In this document: positions 1 to 5,587 of the stretch, in pieces
How positions within the stretch are numbered: the first letter of the stretch is position 1
Layout of the letters: every line of letters begins with the position of its first letter
NCBI GenBank assembly: GCA_017743275.1
Contig: JAGHZG010000077.1
Coordinates: 1 to 7,040 of the forward strand
Reading direction: 5' to 3'
DNA from: Chloroflexota bacterium
GTDB taxonomy: Bacteria; Chloroflexota; Anaerolineae; B4-G1; DUEL01
Length of the DNA: 7,040 bases
Program-made: the position numbers and the translations under genes
Notes under the pieces: generated by a model
What the model was told of the DNA's origin: nothing
Databases searched by the model: none
Seen by the model: only the letters and a program-made list of their open reading frames with translations

Positions 1-31
1 GGGGAGAGGGGGGATCAAGGGGGGTGAGGGG
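1..31 (+). other. G-rich tract with four G-runs (possible G-quadruplex)
   Basis: Runs of 4, 6, 6 and 4 guanines are separated by loops of 3, 5 and 3 nt (AGA, ATCAA, TGA) on the + strand. This satisfies the usual four-tract, short-loop pattern for an intramolecular G-quadruplex. The window edge cuts the context, so the tract could also be the end of an upstream gene or part of a longer G-rich repeat. Quadruplex formation is inferred from the pattern only. Confidence 0.5.
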
Positions 32-148
32 TTAATAAAAGCCGGTGAGCGCAGCAAGCGCCGGCCGTTACAGCGCTCTGGAGGTACGGTTTTTCAGGAC
101 TTTGGGCTTCTGCCCCCCGGTACGATTTTAAGAGACTTAACAGGCCAT
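32..148. other. Non-coding stretch upstream of the first promoter
   Basis: I see no convincing gene here. There is an imperfect hairpin (GCCGG at 41-45 pairing with CCGGC at 61-65, with CGC/GCG inside and an AGCAA loop). There is also an imperfect direct repeat, GGTACGGTTTTT at 83-94 and GGTACGATTTTA at 119-130, 36 bp apart. The second copy ends 18 bp before the -35 hexamer, so the pair could be a regulator site, but nothing identifies a protein. A known riboswitch fold was not recognised. Confidence 0.35.
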
Positions 149-177
149 TTGACTTTACGCCCCATCGTGAGTATAAT
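149..177 (+). promoter_or_regulatory. Sigma-70 type promoter, TTGACT-17-TATAAT
   Basis: The -35 hexamer TTGACT (149-154) differs from consensus at one base. The -10 hexamer TATAAT (172-177) is perfect, and the spacer is the ideal 17 bp. Transcription would start near 184, leaving a leader of only about 20 nt before the ATG at 204. It stands out in a GC-rich region and is the only strong promoter I can see in the window. It reads into the small membrane protein gene and, if the hairpin at 605-653 does not stop transcription, into ppdK. Confidence 0.82.
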
Positions 178-192
178 ACCCTTGAACTCCAT

Positions 193-198
193 AGGAGG
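193..198 (+). promoter_or_regulatory. Shine-Dalgarno AGGAGG for the small membrane protein
   Basis: A perfect AGGAGG lies 5 nt before ATG 204 and 8 nt before ATG 207. It rules out the GTG at 198, which overlaps the site itself. The choice between 204 and 207 cannot be settled from sequence alone. Confidence 0.8.
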
Positions 199-203
199 TG
201 CGG

Positions 204-593
204 ATGATGAAAAAAGGCCGTCTTTCCATGATCGGGCTCCTGGTCCTCCAGGCGATCGCGGTAGTTCTGTATCCCCCCAGTTTCTTTCGGGAGTCTCCTC
301 AGGCCGCGGTCCTGCCCCCGACCCTGCTGATTTTCCTGTTATTGGCCCTGGCCGGGATGAACTCCGGCGTCCTCACCCCTATCGCCGGACGGGTCTCCCT
401 GGTCTTCGTCCAAGGGCTCAACGTGGTGATGCGGCTGCTGATGATTCCGCCTCACCTGCGCGGGTCGGAAGGCTGGAACTGGCCCTTCCTGGCCCTCTCG
501 GTGCTGGGTATTGCGCTCTCCTGGCTGACCATCGTCTGGATGGAGCGTCGTCACCCGCGCACTCTCCTGTTGCGTCAGGTAGAAAACGAGTAA
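204..593 (+). CDS. Small four-helix membrane protein, function unknown
   Basis: I do not recognise a family. From ATG 204 the product is 129 residues. The short basic start (MMKKGR) is followed by four hydrophobic segments at about residues 9-24, 37-54, 57-81 and 92-113. The tail is charged (ERRHPR, then VENE). Acidic and basic residues are almost confined to loops and ends, as in an integral inner-membrane protein. There are no cysteines, catalytic motifs or signal cleavage site. The gene has the best promoter and ribosome binding site in the window, so real expression is likely. It could be a small subunit, a regulator, or a DoxX- or DUF-type membrane protein; none of these is supported by a specific motif. 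Another open frame overlaps at 149-643, but it lacks this start context and hydrophobic pattern. The hairpin at 605-653 follows 11 nt after the stop. Confidence 0.8.
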   Translation: MMKKGRLSMIGLLVLQAIAVVLYPPSFFRESPQAAVLPPTLLIFLLLALAGMNSGVLTPIAGRVSLVFVQGLNVVMRLLMIPPHLRGSEGWNWPFLALSVLGIALSWLTIVWMERRHPRTLLLRQVENE

Positions 594-604
594 GGAGCAA
601 AAAC

Positions 605-653
605 AAGATATTTTTCATTTCGGCGGCTTTACCGCCGAAATGAAAAATATTTT
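605..653. repeat. Perfect 19-bp inverted repeat with 5-nt loop before ppdK
   Basis: Arms 608-626 and 632-650 are perfectly complementary around the loop CTTTA; a G-U pair and two A-T pairs extend the stem to 605/653. The GC core (CGGCGG/CCGCCG) sits next to the loop and the outer stem is AT-rich. The T-rich side is 5' and the A-rich side is 3', opposite to a classic intrinsic terminator (A-tract, stem, U-tract), and the bases after the stem are CCCTC. It may still fold in RNA as an attenuator or mRNA-end stabiliser. It resembles the hairpin at 6583-6633 in core and loop. Confidence 0.85.
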
Positions 654-682
654 CCCTCAACAACTTTTACGGAGGTGAAACG

Positions 683-3646
683 GTGAACAAATGGGTCTAT
701 CTTTCCAGCACAGCCGGAAAAGAACTGGCCGATGCTTTGGGATATGTGCCTTCTCTGGACGAGAAGAAAGCTATCCTGGGCGGTAAAGGGGCCGGCCTGG
801 TTGATATGATGGAAGCGGGACTCCCTGTCCCGCCGGGCTTTACCATCACCACCCAGGCCTGCGTCGCCTACATCAACTCCGGCTACCGCTTCCCTGATGG
901 CCTTTGGGAGCAGGTCCTGGAGGCGCTGAAGCAGATAGAGGAGGAAACCGGTAAGAGGTTCGGCGACCCCAGCAATCCTCTTCTGGTCTCCGTCCGCTCC
1001 GGCGCCAAGTTCTCCATGCCCGGCATGATGGATACCATCCTCAACGTCGGCCTGAACGACGAGACGGTCCAGGGGATGATCCGGCTGACCGGGAACGAGC
1101 GCTTCGCCTGGGACGCGTATCGCCGTCTCCTGGATATGTTCGGACGGATCGCCCTGGGCGTCCGCGAGCATCGCTTCAGCGAGACGATGGACGAACTGAA
1201 GGCTGAACGGGGCGTTCAGGCCGATACCGACCTCACGGCCGAGGACTTGAAGGAACTGGTCCAACGGTACAAGGAAATCTACCGCCAGGAATTGGGACGA
1301 GACTTCCCCCAGGACCCGCTGGAACAACTGCGCATCGCCGTGGAGGCCGTCTTCCGTTCGTGGATGGGCAAACGGGCGGTAGACTACCGCCGCGCCGAGG
1401 GCATCCCGGACGACCTGGGCACCGCCGTCAATGTGGTCACTATGGTCTTTGGCAATATGGGCTGGGATAGCGGTACCGGCGTGGCCTTCACCCGCGACCC
1501 CGCCACCGGTGAAAAGCGGTTCTTCGGGGAGTACCTGCTGAATGCCCAGGGTGAGGACGTGGTGGCGGGTATCCGCACCCCCCGGCCCGTGGAGCAGATG
1601 CAGGAGGAACTGCCGGAGGTCTACAGGCAACTGACGGAGATCGCCCAGAAACTGGAGCGGTACTACCGCGATATGCAGGATATTGAGTTCACCATTGAGC
1701 GCGGCCGCCTGTGGATGCTCCAGACCCGCTCCGGCAAGCGCACCGCCCGCGCGGCGGTCAAGATCGCCGTGGATATGGCCAACGAAGGGCTCATCACCCG
1801 CGAGGAGGCGGTTATGCGCGTCCAGCCCCGGGATGTGGACGCGCTCCTGCACCCCCAGTTTGACCCCAAAGAAATAGAGAAGGCGCGGGCTGAGGGGCGG
1901 CTTCTGGCGACCGGCGTCAACGCCTCCCCCGGCGCAGCCGTTGGCATGCTGGCCTTTGACGCCGACACTGCGGAGGCCTGGGGCAAAGAGGGCAGGCCCG
2001 TCATCATGATTCGCCCCGAGACCAAGCCCGACGATGTCCACGGGATGATCGTCTCCAAAGGCATCCTGACCAGCCGGGGCGGCGCCACCGCCCACGCGGC
2101 CGTCGTTGCCCGCCAGTTCGGCATCCCCGCCGTCGTCGGCGCCGGCGCCCTCCAGATTGACGTGGAGGCCCGGGAGGTCCGCGTCGGCAACAAGGTCCTG
2201 CGCGAGGGCGACTGGGCCTCCCTGGACGGCGCCACCGGCGAGGTCTTTGAGGGCCAGATTCCTACCGTTTACCCGGACTTTGACCGGGAGGTGGAACTGC
2301 GCACCCTGCTGGAGTGGGCCGATGAGATTGCCGCCACCGAGGGCATCCGCCAATGGCCCGCCGACTATGAGGGCTTCCCCACCCGGGGCCTCCAGGTCTG
2401 GACCAACGCCGACTACCCCAAGGACGCCCGCCGGGCCCGGATGTACGGCGCCAAAGGGATCGGCCTCTGTCGTACCGAGCACATGTTCTTTGAACAGGAG
2501 CGCCTCCCCTACGTCCAGGAGATGATCCTCAACGCCGAGGAGGCCCAATTGCTCCTGGACCGGCGCGACCGTCTCCAGGAACTGCTCCATAAGGGGAGCG
2601 AGGATGGCCGGGCCCTCACCCCAGAGCGCCGGGCCGAACTGGAGGCCGAACTGAAGGCCGTGGAGGCGGAAATCGCGGCGTCGCCCGCCGTCCAGAAGTA
2701 CCTGGGCGCGCTGGAGAAACTGCTCCCCTACCAGCGCTCCGACTTCTACGGTCTCTTTGAGGCGATGGACGGCCTGCCGGTCATCATCCGCCTGATTGAC
2801 CCGCCGCTCCATGAGTTCCTGCCCTCCCTGGAGGACCTGCTGGTGAAGGTGACCGAGATGCGGCTGCAGAACGTCCAGGGGCCGGAGCGGGAGGAGGCGG
2901 AGCGGCTGCTGGCCGCCGTCCAGCGGATGCACGAGGCCAACCCGATGATGGGCCTGCGGGGCATCCGCCTGGGCATCACCTATCCGGACATCACCAAGAT
3001 GCAGGTGCGGGCCATCTTTGAGGCGGCCTGTCAGGCGGCCAAAAACGGCATCGTCGCCCAACCGGAGGTGATGATTCCGCTCACCGGCCACATCAACGAG
3101 TTAAAGGTCACCCAGCGGGAACTGGAGGCCGTGGCGAAGCAGGTAATGGAGGAGCAGGGCGTCCAGGTGGAGTACAAGTTCGGGACGATGATTGAGGTTC
3201 CGCGTGCCGCCATCACCGCCGACGAAATCGCTTCTATGGCCCAGTTCTTCTCCTACGGCACCAACGACCTGACCCAGATGACCTTCGGCTACAGCCGGGA
3301 CGACGCTGAACGGAACTTTCTGGTCCGGTATGTGGAGCGGGGCATCCTGCCGGATAACCCCTTCCAGGTACTGGACCGGCAGGGTGTGGGGGAACTGGTG
3401 CGGCTGGGGGTTCGGCTGGGCCGCAAGACCCGCCCGGACCTGGAGGTGGGCATCTGCGGCGAGCATGGCGGCGAGCCCTCCTCCATTGAGTTCTGCCACC
3501 TGGTTGGCCTGAACTACGTCTCCTGCAGCCCGTTCCGGGTGCCCATCGCCCGGCTGGCGGCGGCGCAGGCGGCCATCCGACACCGGGGCAAAGTCCTGGG
3601 CCAGGCCGCCGATGTGGTCGGCGCCTACTACGTGGCGAAAGACTGA
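683..3646 (+). CDS. ppdK: Pyruvate, phosphate dikinase
   Basis: Cytoplasmic enzyme for ATP + pyruvate + Pi <-> AMP + PEP + PPi, usable for gluconeogenesis or for PPi-linked glycolysis. The GTG start has GGAGGTG at 671-677, six nt upstream. The 987-residue product has three domains. The ATP-grasp domain (about 1-350) shows GGKGAGL, the VSVRSG arginine (R105), the MPGMMDTILN loop, and E335/Q347 near IEFTIER and LQTRSG. The swivelling phosphohistidine domain (about 400-525) has GGATAHAAV with catalytic H471. The C-terminal PEP/pyruvate barrel has GLCRTEHMFF (R597), R703, metal ligands E838 (TMIEVP) and D862 (GTNDL), and the general acid/base C925 in GICGEHGG. All expected catalytic residues are present. 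It is longer than the roughly 874-residue clostridial enzyme. The clearest extra piece is a charged, helix-like insertion at about 617-672, and there is a 22-residue C-terminal tail. No PPDK regulatory protein gene is nearby. PEP synthase is excluded by GICGEHGG and by the ending NYVSCSPFRVPIARLAAAQA. Confidence 0.97.
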   Translation: MNKWVYLSSTAGKELADALGYVPSLDEKKAILGGKGAGLVDMMEAGLPVPPGFTITTQACVAYINSGYRFPDGLWEQVLEALKQIEEETGKRFGDPSNPLLVSVRSGAKFSMPGMMDTILNVGLNDETVQGMIRLTGNERFAWDAYRRLLDMFGRIALGVREHRFSETMDELKAERGVQADTDLTAEDLKELVQRYKEIYRQELGRDFPQDPLEQLRIAVEAVFRSWMGKRAVDYRRAEGIPDDLGTAVNVVTMVFGNMGWDSGTGVAFTRDPATGEKRFFGEYLLNAQGEDVVAGIRTPRPVEQMQEELPEVYRQLTEIAQKLERYYRDMQDIEFTIERGRLWMLQTRSGKRTARAAVKIAVDMANEGLITREEAVMRVQPRDVDALLHPQFDPKEIEKARAEGRLLATGVNASPGAAVGMLAFDADTAEAWGKEGRPVIMIRPETKPDDVHGMIVSKGILTSRGGATAHAAVVARQFGIPAVVGAGALQIDVEAREVRVGNKVLREGDWASLDGATGEVFEGQIPTVYPDFDREVELRTLLEWADEIAATEGIRQWPADYEGFPTRGLQVWTNADYPKDARRARMYGAKGIGLCRTEHMFFEQERLPYVQEMILNAEEAQLLLDRRDRLQELLHKGSEDGRALTPERRAELEAELKAVEAEIAASPAVQKYLGALEKLLPYQRSDFYGLFEAMDGLPVIIRLIDPPLHEFLPSLEDLLVKVTEMRLQNVQGPEREEAERLLAAVQRMHEANPMMGLRGIRLGITYPDITKMQVRAIFEAACQAAKNGIVAQPEVMIPLTGHINELKVTQRELEAVAKQVMEEQGVQVEYKFGTMIEVPRAAITADEIASMAQFFSYGTNDLTQMTFGYSRDDAERNFLVRYVERGILPDNPFQVLDRQGVGELVRLGVRLGRKTRPDLEVGICGEHGGEPSSIEFCHLVGLNYVSCSPFRVPIARLAAAQAAIRHRGKVLGQAADVVGAYYVAKD

Positions 3647-3664
3647 TCGGATGTTGACCAGCGG

Positions 3665-3698
3665 ACGTGCCAGGCACTTCTGGAGGTGCCTGGCACGT
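3665..3698. repeat. Nested palindromic repeat between ppdK and moaC
   Basis: Arms 3665-3677 and 3686-3698 form a perfect 13-bp stem around TTCTGGAG. Each arm also contains its own near-perfect palindrome (GTGCCAGGCAC and GTGCCTGGCAC), so either two small hairpins or one larger one can form. This build is typical of dispersed intergenic repeats, which is an inference because only one copy is in the window. It starts 18 nt after the ppdK stop and ends 20 nt before the moaC ATG. There is no U-run after the stem, so it is not a standard intrinsic terminator. Confidence 0.85.
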
Positions 3699-3718
3699 GC
3701 GCCCTTTCTCATCCAGAG

Positions 3719-4192
3719 ATGACCCTGACCCATCTGGACAAACGCGGCGCGGCCCGCATGGTGGACGTTTCGGAGAAGTCCCCTACGGTGCGGGAGGCGG
3801 TGGCCGCCGGAGAGGTCTGGATGCAACCCCAGACCCTGGCCCTCATCCAGTCCGGGGGCGTCCCCAAGGGGGACGTCCTGGCCGTTGCCCGTATCGCGGG
3901 CATTATGGCCGCCAAGCGGACCCCCGAACTGATCCCTCTCTGCCACCCCCTGCCCATCACCGCGGTGGAGGTGGACTTCTCGTTTGATGAGGAGCGGTCG
4001 GTGGTGGGCATCACCGCGCGGGTCCGCTGTACCGGAGTGACCGGGGTGGAGATGGAGGCGCTGACTGCCGTCGTCGCCGCCGCCCTGACGGTTTACGATA
4101 TGTGTAAGGCGGTGGACCGGGGGATACGCATCCAGAACGTCCGCCTTCTGCGCAAGAGCGGCGGGAAGAGCGGAGAGATTGTGCTGGAGTGA
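3719..4192 (+). CDS. moaC: Cyclic pyranopterin monophosphate synthase MoaC
   Basis: Second step of molybdenum cofactor synthesis: converts 3',8-cyclo-7,8-dihydro-GTP, the product of MoaA, into cyclic pyranopterin monophosphate. From ATG 3719 the product is 157 residues, the normal family length, and begins with the typical [18 protein letters not shown] pattern. Catalytic residues are in place and shifted by one from E. coli numbering: K50, H76 in PLCHPL, E111-M-E113, D127 and K130 in YDMCKAVD. The C-terminal KSGGKSG loop binds the triphosphate. The frame is open back to a GTG at 3686, but that lies inside the palindromic repeat and would add eleven unusual residues. ATG 3719 has no clear Shine-Dalgarno; the nearby GGAGG (3682-3686) is 32 nt away and within the hairpin. 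No moaA, moaD or moaE is in the window. Confidence 0.96.
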   Translation: MTLTHLDKRGAARMVDVSEKSPTVREAVAAGEVWMQPQTLALIQSGGVPKGDVLAVARIAGIMAAKRTPELIPLCHPLPITAVEVDFSFDEERSVVGITARVRCTGVTGVEMEALTAVVAAALTVYDMCKAVDRGIRIQNVRLLRKSGGKSGEIVLE

Positions 4193-4198
4193 GACGAT

Positions 4199-4636
4199 AT
4201 GCAGGGCACCGTTGTCGCCGTCTGTATCAGCGAGAAGAAGGGGACCCCCAAGCAGAACGTCGGTCGGGCGGTTTTGCGCCCGGATTGGGGGGTGGAAGGG
4301 GACGCCCACGCGGGCCCCTGGCACCGTCAGGTTTCCCTGCTGGCGTGGGAGTCCATTGAGCGGATGCGCGGGCACGGGCTGGACGTCCGTGAGGGGAGTT
4401 TCGCCGAGAACATCACCACGCAGGGGATAGAACTCTGCACTCTCCCGGTGGGTACCCGGTTGCGCATCGGTAAGACGCTGGTGGAGGTCACCCAGATTGG
4501 CAAACTCTGCCATACCAAATGTGCCGTCTTCCGGGCCGTGGGGGATTGCGTGATGCCCCGGGAGGGGATTTTCGTCCGCGTCCTGGTGGGCGGCGAGGTC
4601 GCCGTGGGCGACCCGATAGAGGTCATCGGAGTTTGA
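4199..4636 (+). CDS. MOSC-domain protein, likely Moco-related sulfur carrier
   Basis: A 145-residue stand-alone MOSC domain, the beta-barrel module named from the C-terminus of Moco sulfurases and also found in YiiM-type proteins. Diagnostic stretches are SFAENITTQGI (67-77), LPVGTRLRIG (82-91), EVTQIGKLCHTKC (96-108) and VGDCVMPREGIFVRVL (114-129). Cysteines C104, C108 and C117 are candidates for carrying persulfide sulfur; which one is functional is not decided here. GGAG at 4186-4189, inside the end of moaC, lies 9 nt before the ATG, and the gene begins 6 nt after the moaC stop, so the two are almost certainly cotranscribed. Family knowledge links MOSC domains to sulfur transfer to metals and to the Mo cofactor. 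In some bacteria a similar domain is fused to MogA, but here it stands alone. The exact substrate is unknown. Confidence 0.92.
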   Translation: MQGTVVAVCISEKKGTPKQNVGRAVLRPDWGVEGDAHAGPWHRQVSLLAWESIERMRGHGLDVREGSFAENITTQGIELCTLPVGTRLRIGKTLVEVTQIGKLCHTKCAVFRAVGDCVMPREGIFVRVLVGGEVAVGDPIEVIGV

Positions 4637-4714
4637 GCCCGACGGGAAACCGCTGCGCGGCGAGGCCTCCACCGGGGCATCGGCTGAGGTGATGCTCGCG
4701 GCGTGGCCGTCGGC
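4637..4714. other. Spacer between the MOSC gene and the heptamer array
   Basis: Contains a small inverted repeat (GCATC at 4677-4681 with GATGC at 4691-4695) and a GAGGTG at 4686-4691 that could act as a ribosome binding site for the GTG at 4703 (11-nt gap, longer than ideal). I looked for a Moco-type riboswitch and could not support one. No promoter resembling consensus was seen. Confidence 0.4.
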
Positions 4715-4805
4715 CTTGCGCCCTGCGACCTGCGCCTTGCGACCTGCGCTTTGCGACCTGCGCCTTGCGACCTGCGCTTTGCGACCTGCGCCTTGCGACC
4801 TGCCA
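4715..4805. repeat. Thirteen-copy heptamer tandem array leading into sufC
   Basis: Thirteen contiguous 7-bp units follow the pattern YYTGCGM, and after the first they alternate between YYTGCGA and CCTGCGC. A higher order is visible: the 28 bp at 4736-4763 are repeated exactly at 4764-4791. The last unit is CCTGCCA, whose final A is the first base of the sufC ATG. Neither strand has a stop codon within the array in any frame. Seven is not a multiple of three, so the phase rotates and translation gives a 14-residue repeat. Copy number is likely to vary by slippage. Confidence 0.93.
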
Positions 4806-5587
4806 TGAACCCATTACTGGTTGTAGAAAACGTCTATGTCCATCGCCCCGGTGCGGAAGTCCTCCGGGGGGTCAACCTGACCGTTTACCCCGCCGAGGTG
4901 CACGTTCTGCTGGGACTGAACGGTTCGGGCAAGAGCAGTCTGGCCTACACCCTGATGGGGTGCGCCGGATACCACCCGGTCCAGGGTCGTATCTTCTTTG
5001 ACGGCGAGGACATCACCGATCTCCCCGTCTCCGAGCGGGCCCGCCGGGGCATCACCCTGGCCTGGCAGGAGCCGGCCCGCTTTGAGGGACTCCGTACCGG
5101 CGACTACATTGCGCTGGGGATGAAGGAGCCCACGGTCGTCCGCGTGGAGGAGGCGCTACGGGCCGTCGCGCTGGCTCCTGCTGCCTACCTGGGCCGTCCG
5201 GTGGACCAGACCCTCTCCGGCGGCGAGCGCAAGCGGATAGAATTGGCCGCCGTCTACGCGATGCGGCCCCGCCTGGCGATTCTGGATGAGCCGGATTCGG
5301 GGATTGACGTTCTGGGCGTTGAGGAGATTACCGGCCTGATCCGGCAAATGGCAGCGGAGGGGACGGCTGTCCTGCTCATTACCCACCGGGACGAGATGAC
5401 GGAGGCCGCCGATCGGGCCAGTCTGATGTGCGGCGGCGTCGTGGTCAAGACCGGCAATCCGGACGAGGTGCGCGCCTACTTCGCTCAGCGCTGCCGCCCG
5501 CACGAGGAGACGCTGGGGGCTCAGCCCTGGGAACCGGTCAACGGCGACGTGTACAAGGAAGTCGTCACCCGGGGGGTGTGTGAATGA
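4805..5587 (+). CDS. sufC: SufC-type Fe-S assembly ATPase (SmsC-like)
   Basis: Cytoplasmic ABC-type ATPase that drives the SufB-family scaffold during Fe-S cluster assembly; it is not a transporter and has no membrane segment. From ATG 4805 it is 260 residues, normal for SufC. Motifs in order: Walker A GLNGSGKSS (37-45), Q-loop Q88 in AWQEP, signature LSGGERKR (137-144), Walker B LAILDEPDSG (157-166) with E162, D-loop SGID, and H-loop H204 in LITHRDE. The DSGID stretch and the one-domain layout fit SufC better than a transporter ATPase. The ATG abuts the heptamer array and has no Shine-Dalgarno. The same frame runs back to GTG 4703, which would add 34 repeat-encoded residues with a cysteine every seventh position; I prefer ATG 4805 because it gives the usual SufC N-terminus. 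The stop overlaps the next start as ATGA (5584-5587), indicating translational coupling with the scaffold gene. Confidence 0.93.
   Translation: MNPLLVVENVYVHRPGAEVLRGVNLTVYPAEVHVLLGLNGSGKSSLAYTLMGCAGYHPVQGRIFFDGEDITDLPVSERARRGITLAWQEPARFEGLRTGDYIALGMKEPTVVRVEEALRAVALAPAAYLGRPVDQTLSGGERKRIELAAVYAMRPRLAILDEPDSGIDVLGVEEITGLIRQMAAEGTAVLLITHRDEMTEAADRASLMCGGVVVKTGNPDEVRAYFAQRCRPHEETLGAQPWEPVNGDVYKEVVTRGVCE

Noticed and set aside
149..643. 164-codon + strand frame overlapping the small membrane protein
   Set aside because: Its start overlaps the -35 box, it has no ribosome binding site, and its product is a Pro/Arg/Gly-rich shadow. The other frame has the Shine-Dalgarno and membrane helices.
605..653. 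Classic Rho-independent terminator
   Set aside because: The stem is perfect but is not followed by a U-run, and the A and T tracts are on the opposite sides from those of a terminator. It is recorded as an inverted repeat instead.
629..3091. 820-codon open frame on the minus strand opposite ppdK
   Set aside because: The translation is low-complexity (Gly, Leu, Val, His, Asp rich) with no recognisable domain, and its start lies within the hairpin. Strong G/C bias at third codon positions of ppdK removes antisense stop codons. The + strand gene is certain.
3654..3682. TTGACC at 3654-3659 as a -35 box for moaC
   Set aside because: At 17 bp distance the sequence is CTTCTG within the palindromic repeat, which is not a -10 box. 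Readthrough from ppdK is more likely.
3101..4672. 523-codon open frame on the minus strand opposite ppdK, moaC and the MOSC gene
   Set aside because: Same cause: it shadows three genes in a row, including their intergenic gap, and shows no family features.
4637..4714. Possible Moco-type riboswitch between the MOSC gene and sufC
   Set aside because: Only a short 5-bp inverted repeat is visible, the downstream genes are not Moco genes, and I could not match the conserved riboswitch core.
4715..4805. CRISPR-like array
   Set aside because: The units are contiguous 7-mers without unique spacers, and no cas gene is present.
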